Shown here piece by piece: positions 12,147 through 20,130 of a stretch of DNA of 22,937 nt. The notes beneath the pieces are model-generated. The model had not been told where the DNA came from and searched no databases. It worked only from the letters and a program-made list of their open reading frames with translations. The DNA lies in assembly GCF_019649055.1 (NCBI RefSeq), contig NW_026570652.1, forward strand, positions 1 through 22,937, written 5' to 3'. Both the position numbers and the translations under genes were made by a program. This DNA comes from Paramacrobiotus metropolitanus (Eukaryota; Tardigrada; Eutardigrada; Parachela; Macrobiotidae). The number at the start of each line of letters is the position of its first letter. Position 1 is the first letter of the stretch.

Positions 12147-12522
12147 TTGATACGGTTAGAAGAAATACAGGTAATTCAGCGGAATAATTAAAATTTTATT
12201 TTCGTAACGCTTTTAGGAAAACCTGGATTGAACCAAATTTCCATTTTATAAATGTTTTTGGATTTAAATTCCCTGACTCATTTTCATAATAAATGCGATG
12301 CTGTTGATGATATCATTCGGTCGCACTTGAACTTGAACTTTGATCCGCGGTCAACCATACACCAAAACCACAACACCACACCGTATTCACGAAATTAAAC
12401 AGAAAATCCTATTCTCTGAGGCAAAATCTGTACAAAAAATTCATTTGCTTATTTCCATGATCTTATTGCGCTGGTTTCAAACACTGTTTGTTCGCCTGTC
12501 TATAACACGCGTTTAGCGTCTA

Positions 12523-12534
12523 CTTCCTCTCCCC
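12523..12534 (-). other. Possible polypurine tract
   Basis: GGGGAGAGGAAG on the minus strand is the only G-containing, purine-only run of this length between env and the satellite. Polypurine tracts prime plus-strand DNA synthesis and normally touch the start of the 3' LTR. Here the nearest TG-starting LTR candidate is 15 bases further on, so the assignment is tentative. An alternative purine-rich run lies at 13,057-13,073. Confidence 0.3.
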
Positions 12535-12783
12535 ATGTTGGAATTTTTCGTACACTTGTACAGACGAGTGCATTGTTAATTTGTCTGAGTAGATTAGTAG
12601 CATGTCTTACGGTCAAGTCGCGTACTTACGGCTCAACACCTCGTAAACCAGTGATGCGCCGAAAGCTAGAGTTGTTACACGCCCAGGACCAAAGTATTGC
12701 TACAGCAACGGGATTGCTGATCAGACACTGTTATTTTATTAAGCACTGAGTTTTTTTTTTTTTAGAAGATTTGTAGCAATTAT

Positions 12784-12792
12784 ACTCACCTT
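12784..12792 (-). promoter_or_regulatory. Consensus 5' splice donor (minus strand)
   Basis: The minus strand reads AAG|GTGAGT with the cut between 12,790 and 12,789, a perfect match to the animal donor consensus. A convincing acceptor with a long pyrimidine tract lies downstream at 12,025, which would define a 765-base intron in the 3' region of the element. If the true LTR is long enough to include this site, the 5' copy would be a leader donor able to splice to the acceptor at 17,265. Use of the site is not shown. Confidence 0.35.
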
Positions 12793-13365
12793 GACATCTA
12801 GCAAACAAACTGCTGCACCAGCATCTTTGTAGGAAGTTTGTAATTAATATTTCAAATCTTGCCCCAAAAAATAGATCTCCAGCTAACCACGAAAATACAA
12901 TGCGTTAACCATGGCCATAATTCTGCCTACCTATTACGAGCACTCACTGATCACTGCAAGGCTGTAATGACTGATAAAATTCGGCGATCTAAAGCTTCAG
13001 GTAGCGAACCTAATATAACTGCGTTCCCATATTAGAACTGGGTCGATCTTCACGAACCTTTCTTTTGTTTTTTAAAAATTGCAATTAAAATCTGACAAGT
13101 AACCAAGGAAATTTCCTGACCAATGTTTTTTGATAAATTTTCTACAAAATAAAATGATCCTTTTATTGAAAATTCAAGTAAATAATCCTGACTATGTTAA
13201 ATTGAACTAAATACAAGCGAGAACCTGACTTGATTTGAAGTATCTAAGCAAAATATAAAACAAACAGCATAAAATACAATATTTTGAAATTTTGCAATAG
13301 TTTTTTTGAGTGTTTTTAATTAATTTGCTGGCTGACTGTACATGAGCGGAAAAATAAGGCTAATG

Positions 13366-15415
13366 CTAAGCGGTTATACGCTGCTCACGGTCGGTGGAGT
13401 TCCGTACCGAACCGGTGCCAACTTCCGGCGCTGTTCCATCAACGCATTTCCAAAGGTCACCGTCGGTTCCGTCCGTGGGCCAAGCGTGTGATCCGGGGAC
13501 GGAGTCCGCGCCGATCGTTGATCCATCCGAGTCCTCGGCGACCATACGCGCATTGGCGTAGACAGGATCCTGTCGAACCATGTCCGAAGGACGGTAGCGC
13601 GGCGTCATGGGAATGTCCACCGTCCGTGGGTACAGTCCGAGAAAGGTTCCTGTCCTGGGTTTCCGTAGCGGTGGCGGTGACCGCAGTCGTTTCCTGCCTT
13701 CGAGCCTGAAAATCGTATTGCCGGCGCGAACGCGGGCGGCAACAATCTATAAGACAGCTTAAAACGCGATCACCGTTCGGTGATACCGAACGCAAAACAC
13801 CATAGCAATAAAACGGTGATCGAAGTAAACGAAATATTTAAGAGGCTATGCCATGTCATGGACTTCATCGTACTCTGAACATATTTTGGAGTAATTATGG
13901 TACTCAAATTTGAAATACCGGTCTCCAACATCAGGCCGGATAACTCGGCTGTCAAGTCGAGAAACCGGAAGGGATCCACTGACAAGGAGTCACCGAGAGT
14001 GTCTTCCAAGTTGTCCGTCAGGAATTTTGCGGTGTAATGCCAGTGCGCAAGCGTTTTATGGAATATTAGATTTACAGGAGTCCAGACACCGTCTTGGTAA
14101 CGGTAGAGAGTTCCGTGTACGATTACTACCGAGTGCCGATGGAGGCAAACTGAATGTCTTTTAAGGGTTTCACCGTCGAGAGCGACAGTGTAGCCGCGGT
14201 CATCATTTTCGGCTGCGATGTACGGATCTGGTCCGCATGTGGAGTATTTTACGCCGATCGTGACGTTAACTTCCGTGCACTGGTAAATAGTAGCTGAATC
14301 ACCTAGAACTACAGCAGCCTGGCATTTTGGGAAACCGAGTTTGGTTCCGACAACCACCGGGGAAAACTGACTAAGTAGTATCAGATTTTCCATTTCGGTT
14401 TTATCGGCCTGGCATTGCAACTTGTGCAGGTGATTGAAAATTTTCATTTCTTGAAATGCGAAGAAATCCTCAACGTACTGAAGGTGGGACGATAGCAAGG
14501 TGGCGATTTCTGCCGAAAGGTTAACATTCAACCGACTTTGGATGCCAACAGGTGGGCGAGCTGGAGGGCGGATTTTTTCAGTGACATTAGGACGATACCA
14601 AGCATGGTAAAATTTTATTCGAAGTGTCGGATGGGAGCGAACGTAATGAACAGATGCGCCTTCATCGTATGTTCGTTCCATTTTTTCCTCAACCGTAAAG
14701 CTGAGTTGATGTAGATGGTCACGAATGTGGATCTCTCCCTGATTTTAATTGGAACAACTGTCCCTCGCTGTTAAGAACCGTGTTAACGCGACACTTCGTA
14801 TGGTTTTTTGTCAGTAGTCCACACGTAAGTTACGTGCGGATGAACACTGGACTCGGCAAGAATCGACGAAGAGATTTCGCCGGTAGCGGAAAGTACTGGG
14901 CAGTCGTCACACGTTGTTTCGAGGGTGACGTTCTCCAAGAGACAGGTAACGACGTCGGCACGGCGGAATTGGTTCCACCGGCGGTCAACCACAGGTATTA
15001 CGTCGTATACCCAAGTACGTCCACTTTTAATCATTGCGTTGCCACTACAAGTCTTTGTTCGGACCATGTCACGGCACTGGTCAGCGGTGACCGGAAGTGC
15101 TACCTCAAAATTCTGGCTGTTATACCCGCCGAAGAAAAACCCTTCTTGTATCGTACTTTTCAGAATCATACGGCAAGCGGAGCCGGGAAAAAGTCGGGTG
15201 ATGTTTTATAGTCGAGAAGATAGTACTTGACATCATGAGTTTCTCTGATAGGGCTATCCAACTGATCGCATCGAATTCGCGCAGAAAGGTCAGCAATTCC
15301 CACGTATTTGCTGCGTGAGCAATCGCATAGCGTAGTGTTCAGTCCGTACGTACCCGACAGGGTACAGAGTAAAGAAAAGAGAAAGTGTTACGAAACTTGG
15401 TAGACCAGCGCGCAT
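13366..15415 (-). CDS. env: Envelope glycoprotein, negative-strand RNA virus (chuvirus-like) type, frameshifted
   Basis: This is a type I membrane glycoprotein, presumably for entry of enveloped particles. The proposed start ATG at 15,415-15,413 opens a hydrophobic signal-peptide-like stretch. The longest intact piece (14,681-13,772) has Cys residues spaced as in an ectodomain, a CGPDPY motif followed by YRYQDGVWTPVN, several N-x-S/T sites, and a membrane anchor ending LLLWCFAF at about 13,835-13,781. A polar tail follows in other frames down to 13,366. Apparent frame breaks lie near 15,360, 15,168, 14,785, 14,730, 13,785 and 13,640. Total length, about 680 codons, suits such glycoproteins. 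The Cys-Gly-Pro then aromatic-Gly-Trp pattern resembles chuvirus glycoproteins, which LTR elements are known to have captured. It is unlike the baculovirus F-type env of gypsy, since I see no furin-site/fusion-peptide pair. Family assignment is inference from pattern only. Confidence 0.6.
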
Positions 15416-15873
15416 ACGCTTCGCCGGAACCGGAGGCGGCGGTGCTTCGTTTTCTGGACCTGAATCATCGCTCGTAAAACTTTCTTGATTTCCGGTTTAG
15501 CCGGAGCATAGACGGGGTTGTGAACGGTCAATCCTTTTCTCTGTGGTTCCTCATCCAAATTCACCGTTACGGTTGATTCCGCGTCGGAATCAGAATATGC
15601 TTCCAGAGGAGGTGGACTGTCAGAGTCCTTCCTCGCATTAGAAGCGTTTTCCGTCATCGGGAACAAATACGCGCAATGAGGACATATGTCGCTAACAGCG
15701 CATTGACCATGGTATCTGTGACCATAAATACATTCCCTCATCGGAGGAATACTTTCGGCCAAAATGACTTCTGCAGTACAAACACACACCTTGTGTCGAT
15801 AAGCTGAAGAAAGGCACCGAGTGCACAAGAATACGGGAATACCTTTGCGGTAAAGAACGCGGCCGTCCGTCAT
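15388..15873 (-). CDS. RING-H2 zinc-finger protein, candidate E3 ubiquitin ligase or regulator
   Basis: This is an intact 161-residue frame. Ligands fit the RING-H2 consensus: C17-x2-C20-x27-C48-x3-H52-x2-H55-x2-C58-x5-C64-x2-C67. The core reads CIYGHRYHGQC and then CPHC. Residues about 83-110 are acidic and Ser/Pro-rich (DSDSPPPLEAYSDSDAES), and residues about 130-152 are strongly basic (KTKHRRLRFRRS), possibly for nuclear entry or nucleic-acid binding. There is no transmembrane segment. RING-H2 fingers commonly recruit E2 enzymes, so a role in ubiquitination or in countering host restriction is plausible but inferred. The gene sits between the Cys-rich protein (gap about 107 bp) and env, whose proposed ATG overlaps its last 28 bases in another frame. 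RING proteins are not part of the standard Ty3/gypsy gene set. Confidence 0.75.
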   Translation of the reverse strand: MTDGRVLYRKGIPVFLCTRCLSSAYRHKVCVCTAEVILAESIPPMRECIYGHRYHGQCAVSDICPHCAYLFPMTENASNARKDSDSPPPLEAYSDSDAESTVTVNLDEEPQRKGLTVHNPVYAPAKPEIKKVLRAMIQVQKTKHRRLRFRRSVCALVYQVS

Positions 15874-15980
15874 TTTATTACAGGAACCGTTATTTTTCGG
15901 GTATTACAGAGGCGATGGTTAAAACGTCAGTTGTGCGAGAAAACACTACTGTTCCATTCTCTCGATTCTTATTGTGCAGT

Positions 15981-17240
15981 TCAGAATCTGCACTTAACCC
16001 TAGCCCCGTAAGGCGTTATTAGTGAAACAATCGCAATCAAAGTCGCGTCCGTGTCATGATAGGCGACATGACAGGAATGTTCTCTCGTCGAGGTTGGGAA
16101 AAGGCCGATAGTGACTGCACTATGAAATGGCAGAAAAGGCATAAGTGCCTTAAAGGCCATCGCTCTGGATTTCGGGTCCGCGGGGACCATCGCCATAAAC
16201 TGGAAACAGAGTGGGTGATCCTGCAGCTTTCGGATATACGTTTCGCAGGTGTCAAAAGAATACCCCGTTCTGTTCAGAAATCCATAGCCAGAAGTTATTA
16301 GCAATGATCCTAGACTCAGGAGACTTAGTGCTCACATACCGAAGAACTACGCAAATTCGGTCGCTTAGATCGGCGAAAATATCTTCCTCGATACGGAAGT
16401 ATGAGTGCGCATAATCCTGAGAAATTTTATTGTTAAAATCTCGTTGATATCGAGCATACGAATGCTGGCCTCGTGGATAACCTTGCCTTTGCATAGCCCG
16501 GATTTGCAGTGTATGCAACCCTTTGCGTTTCGGGAACGGTGTCCCGCGTGGCAAGTCTCAACAGCACTGTCATCGGGATGATGGAAATTCCCGTCAGAAA
16601 ATATCTCGTGGTTTGCGACCTTATAAAACATCCCCAGCAATAGAAGACAGGTATGAGTTTAGGAGGAAGGTACACACCAAAACGCTGAGCACGATTTTCA
16701 CACTGTACGGTCGGTGCGCTAAGCTCGGCGTAATTAACAGTTGTGGCAGTGCACCTGCCAACTTCGTTATTGCACTGGAAGATTAGGGAGGGCTTGTCTG
16801 GATCCAAGTGAGTTGACGAGCAAATGCACATGAAAGGTGCGAACCCGCGCTTCGGCCATAGTTCCCTACAGCTAATTTCGCAAGGTACAGCGACGGGAAG
16901 AAAGGTTTTAATGGTAGGTCTGTGGGAATTTCTGCAAGCGCACTCAAATACGAGGTAAACTCTGCCAGATTCAGGTCTTCAAGAAAGTACTGTTGACTGT
17001 CTGAATACTCCCAATCTCATCGGGATCAAGAAAAGGTTCAACGTACTGTCTGAGGATCTGTGGCTGAATGAACGAGACTGTGCGCACACTCGGCACACGC
17101 GAAATTACTGTCGTTATAACATTATTGTTATTTGCAAAGACGTCATCCTGCATACGATCACTGACTGTACGGAAATGATCCACAACATAATGGTTACCAA
17201 GGTTCGTAGGATTTAGACCCGTATATCTACACAGTGACAT
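15981..17240 (-). CDS. Cys-rich accessory protein of unknown function, frameshifted
   Basis: Open pieces in shifting frames cover 17,240 to 15,981, together about 420 codons. The first piece starts at ATG 17,240, 25 bases after a strong splice acceptor, and the frame is open back to that acceptor. Its middle has CIC, several single Cys, and CWGC preceded by LIPVFY. In the next frame comes CHAGH, seven residues, CIHC and a further Cys, near 16,540-16,500. This looks like a degenerate zinc-binding module, and IPVF-x-C-x2-C also opens the neighbouring RING-H2 finger. The last piece (16,304-15,981) is a hydrophobic-rich globular-looking segment ending in a stop at 15,981. Frame breaks are judged near 17,000, 16,830, 16,620, 16,450 and 16,290. 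I recognise no family. It could be a RING-related accessory gene or a second captured viral gene. Confidence 0.5.
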
Positions 17241-17264
17241 CCGACGGCCGCTGGGATCAACGCC

Positions 17265-17426
17265 CTACAACAAAAGAGAGAGAAAATTAATTTAAATAAA
17301 TTAAACGGATAATAGTTATCATAAGAAATGAAGCTGTTGTTTTTTTTTTTAAGATTTTGTTTTTGGTAATAAAAATATACTTATTTTTATGTGATTTTAA
17401 CCGATAATACATGAAACATTAAAATA
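17265..17426 (-). promoter_or_regulatory. Non-coding gap with strong 3' splice acceptor before the 3' genes
   Basis: After the end of pol the minus strand is AT-rich and non-coding. It ends in a textbook acceptor: a TTTTCTCTCTCTTTTG pyrimidine tract, then TTGTAG with the exon starting at 17,264. The ATG of the Cys-rich protein follows 24 bases into the exon. Retroviruses and gypsy-type elements make env from a spliced subgenomic RNA, so this placement fits expression of the three downstream genes. The donor would lie in the leader or gag, largely outside the window. Confidence 0.6.
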
Positions 17427-18840
17427 CTAATAATATTTATTTTTCTCTCTTTGTTTCAGGCGGTCCGAACGTCGAACCGTCTCAATTTCGGTAGTTCCGG
17501 TTGTCGGAACGTCAGGCGGGGCGGACATTAGATTATTTGTTTCCGACAATTTTCGAGATCAACGTTGTCCAAGTCTCTTTTCCCTTCTTAAGTGGTTCTG
17601 CCAGAACCGACTCAACATACGTGTGTCCAAGCGCTCGCTATAGTGGCGCAAGCGCTGCACATGGACAACCTGAGTCTTCGGCCGACCACGAACGGATTCT
17701 ATTTCGTAATTAACTTCGGACACTTGGGAGGTGATCCTCCATGGTCCGTGCCAACGAATTAAAAATTTTGGAGAAGATTATTATCAGGAGAAACAATTTC
17801 TTTTGGCGGTCCTTTAAAAGGACTAGATCGCCAGGTGCAAATGCGTGTTCACGCGGGTAACATTAAAGCGCGGAGCCGTCTTATCTTGTGCGTGATTCGC
17901 CATGAGACCGGCAACCTCGCGTAAGTTACTAAGGTACGTCTGAATTTGACTTGGAAGCGTTTCATCAGGCTCTTCGAAATCAAGACTTTCGCCAGGTAGT
18001 ATAACATTATCGATGGGATGCGTCGGGTTATACCCGTGTAACAATTCAAATGGTGAGACCTTGACCGTGTCATTTACCATTGTATTCAAGGCAAAAGTTA
18101 TTGGTATCACAAGGTCGTCCCAATTTCTATGTGTCGGAGACACGTAGTGCGCAATCGCTTTAACGTTACACCATTTATCCTTTCGGTAAGGCCATCGGCC
18201 TTAGGATTATACGCCGTAGTGGTGCGATGAGTAATGCGTGCTAGACGCAGTAAATGTTGTAAGAGACTTCCGGTGAAATGAGTCCCGAGATCCGTAAGGA
18301 TCGACCTTGGGCACCCATGTCTGGAAATAACTTGCTCGTACAGAAAATGTGCTGCGTTGGCGGCAGTTGCAGCTTCACGGGTCGCGCTTCGATCCACTTT
18401 GTCAAGTGATCGACAGCAACAATTATGTACCGGTTCCTTTACTGCTCGGTGGGAATGGACCAACGTAGTCCATGCCCACGCATTCGAAAGGTTGACCAAT
18501 TTTGATACGCTGAAGAAAACCATATGGTGGTTTTAGCGGTGGTTTCAGTGCCTGGCAGGAATGGCACGAGGAAATGTATTCAGCAACATCGTGTGCCATA
18601 TTGGGCCAGTAATATTTAAGGTAAAGAGCTTCGAAGCACCGGGTAATCCCAGGATGACCGAGATCATCGTGATATGCCCTTAAGAGTGTGACCTTTAGGG
18701 AACTAGGCACCACAATAAGATACACCGGATCGTTGCCGCGAAATACGATTTTATACAAAATTTTCTCCTTTACAACGTAGTGCTGAATTCGCGTTCGAAA
18801 TTTTGCGGTGTCGGTAGCACCGTTCAGGATTCCCAAGATC
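17427..18840 (-). CDS. pol: Pol: integrase domain, frameshifted
   Basis: The integrase inserts element cDNA into host DNA. The N-terminal zinc finger shows as AYHDDLGHPG (about 18,677-18,651) followed by CHSC (about 18,570). The catalytic triad is D at 18,470-18,468 (GMDYVGPF), D at 18,292-18,290 (ILTDLGTHF) and E at 18,184-18,182 (GLTERIN). The last two lie 36 codons apart, the D-35-E spacing, while the first two are out of phase by one base. Further on are the conserved VSPFELLHGYNP and a GPW module (WHGPWRITSQVSEVNYEIES, about 17,746-17,690). The frame meets a TAA at 17,530-17,528. A +1 frame then stays open to TAG at 17,429-17,427 and contains RRSDR, a motif common at Ty3 pol ends. No chromodomain is seen. 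Confidence 0.88.
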
Positions 18841-19345
18841 TTTTACAAAATTCGTCGGTTCCTGTAAAGCAGGGATGTCGACCGGTGAATCTGGTACGAC
18901 TAATGCGCAAATCTGCGGTAACGATGGTGGTAAAGGTGATCGGGAGAGAAAGTCAGCTACGTTATTGGCACTTCCTTTTCGGTACAGGATCCTTATGTTG
19001 TATGGGCGCAAAGCCAGGATCCAGCGAGCGAGACGACCACTCGGGGTCGGTGTTTTAAACAAAGGAATTAAGGAGTTATGGTCCGTCACTACTGTGAACG
19101 GTTTTGGACCTCCGAGGTAAAAATGGAATTTATCAGTAACCGACCAGAAAATAGCGAGGAGCTCTTGCTCGGACGTATGATAATTTTTCTCTGCATCGGT
19201 TAACGAACGACTTGCGTAGGCAACGACCTTAAAGCCATCAGCTTCCCGCTGTGTTAGAACGGCGCCCAGTCCATCCAGACTGGCATCTGTTTCTAAGACG
19301 TGTTCTTTCTCATTGTCGAAATGAGTTAGAATTGGTTTTGTTATT
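18841..19345 (-). CDS. pol: Pol: RNase H domain
   Basis: RNase H removes the RNA strand of RNA-DNA hybrids during reverse transcription. Motifs run in order on the minus strand: ETDASLDGLGAVL with catalytic Asp at 19,287-19,285, then SEQELLAIFW with catalytic Glu near 19,165, then TDHNSLIPLF with Asp near 19,085, and last NVADFLSR near 18,940. All four are standard for Ty3/gypsy RNase H, and the piece from 19,089 to 18,840 is one frame. A frame break close to 18,836 separates this from integrase. The connection to RT is through a short region near 19,400-19,345 with apparent frame breaks. Confidence 0.88.
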
Positions 19346-19399
19346 AAGGAATTTTTATTTCTTCAAAAGCAAGCTGCGATGGACCAGACCAATGAAACG

Positions 19400-20130
19400 G
19401 TGTGTTTTTTCTTGTTAACTCGAGCAGCGGAGCGGCAATGCGCGAAAAATTTTTGATGAATCGTCGATAATGGCTAGCAGCACCCAGGAATCCTTAACGT
19501 CCCGGATACATGCAGGAACCGGACGGGCTACAATAGCCTGAACGTTGTCCGGATCTGGGGCAATGCCCTGAGAATTCACCATATGACCTAAGAATTTTAA
19601 TTCCTTTTTGCCGAAGAAACATTTGCTTGGTTTGATTTTGAGTCCGGCTTCTCGAAGCCGTTGCAAAACGATTTGAAGATTTACCAAAAGATTTTGCCAC
19701 GAATCGGCATAAATTTCGACATCATCAAGGTACAGGATTAAAATTTTTCCTTTGAGGTCACCCAGGACGCGATCCATCATACGACTGAAAGTCGCAGGAG
19801 CCGTCCGTAACCCAAAGGCAACTTAAACTGAAAAACGCCGTCCGGCGTTCGGAAGCAAGTCCCATCTTAATTTGCCAGTAGCCGCTGGCTAAATCAAGGC
19901 TGGTAAAATAACACGAATTTTTAGACTGTCTAAACAGTCATCAATTCTTGTAACGGGTAGGGATCAAAATAGTATCTTCGTTTAATAATTTGTAAGAGAC
20001 GCAAAACCGCAGGGATTCATCCTTCCGTGCTAATACCACATTAGCACATCGTTCAGAAATTTCGCATGGGCTAATCACGCCCTTTCGCAACATATCTTGG
20101 ATCTGTCGAGTGATCTCGACCTTTGCCAGT
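19400..20130 (-). CDS. pol: Pol: reverse transcriptase domain, frameshifted
   Basis: RT copies element RNA to DNA. In order are VEITRQIQDMLRKGVISP (from about 20,121), NVVLARKDESLRFCVSYKLLN (about 20,050-19,985), SLDLASGYWQI (about 19,903-19,871), a PLG then APATFSRMMD block, and the catalytic YLDD at 19,732-19,721, followed by LKIKPSKCFF and ELKFLGHMV. The block corresponds to RT motifs 1 to 7 of Ty3/gypsy. Breaks near 19,955, 19,855 and 19,805 look like one-base indels. One oddity is FCVSY, where most relatives have Asp in place of Ser. The thumb region ends near 19,500, where another break occurs. Confidence 0.88.

Larger units (their letters stand above)
11850..12507 (-). repeat. Candidate 3' LTR
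   Basis: The element terminus at the satellite junction reads, on the minus strand, as an LTR-like end in TGTAACA. A matching start, TGTTATAGACAGGCGAAC on the minus strand, lies at 12,507-12,490. Inverted, the two ends share TGTTA and AGGCGAAC, giving a 658-bp LTR-sized interval. It contains a TATAAATA box about 290 bases before the 3' end. A purine tract (12,534-12,523) precedes the proposed start, but 15 bases separate them, which is more than usual. The 5' LTR is outside the window, so the boundary cannot be confirmed. A longer LTR reaching past 12,790 is possible. Confidence 0.35.
12508..13365. other. AT-rich non-coding 3' region of the element
   Basis: There is no credible gene between the end of the envelope tail and the candidate LTR. 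The stretch is AT-rich, with short frames only and a T13 run (12,751-12,763), which reads as poly(A) on the element strand. It also holds the splice donor at 12,784-12,792 and two purine-rich runs on the minus strand (13,057-13,073 and 12,523-12,534). It most likely represents the 3' untranslated region, and possibly the first part of a longer LTR. Confidence 0.6.

Noticed and set aside
12751..12763. T13 run as the poly(A) tail of a LINE or SINE insertion
   Set aside because: There is no element-like sequence next to it and no visible target-site duplication, and the region is generally AT-rich.
13366..15415. Baculovirus F-type envelope as in gypsy errantiviruses
   Set aside because: I see no furin-type cleavage site followed by a fusion peptide, and the Cys and Trp pattern points elsewhere.
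13488..16786. Plus-strand open frames of 67-143 codons opposite the envelope and accessory genes
   Set aside because: They lie antisense to the glycoprotein, RING and Cys-rich genes, show no domain, and arise from base composition of the coding strand.
17450..17460. Plus-strand splice acceptor tttgtttcag
   Set aside because: It is the complement of a purine-rich run at the end of pol. No plus-strand gene follows it. It is kept only as part of the inverted-arm observation.
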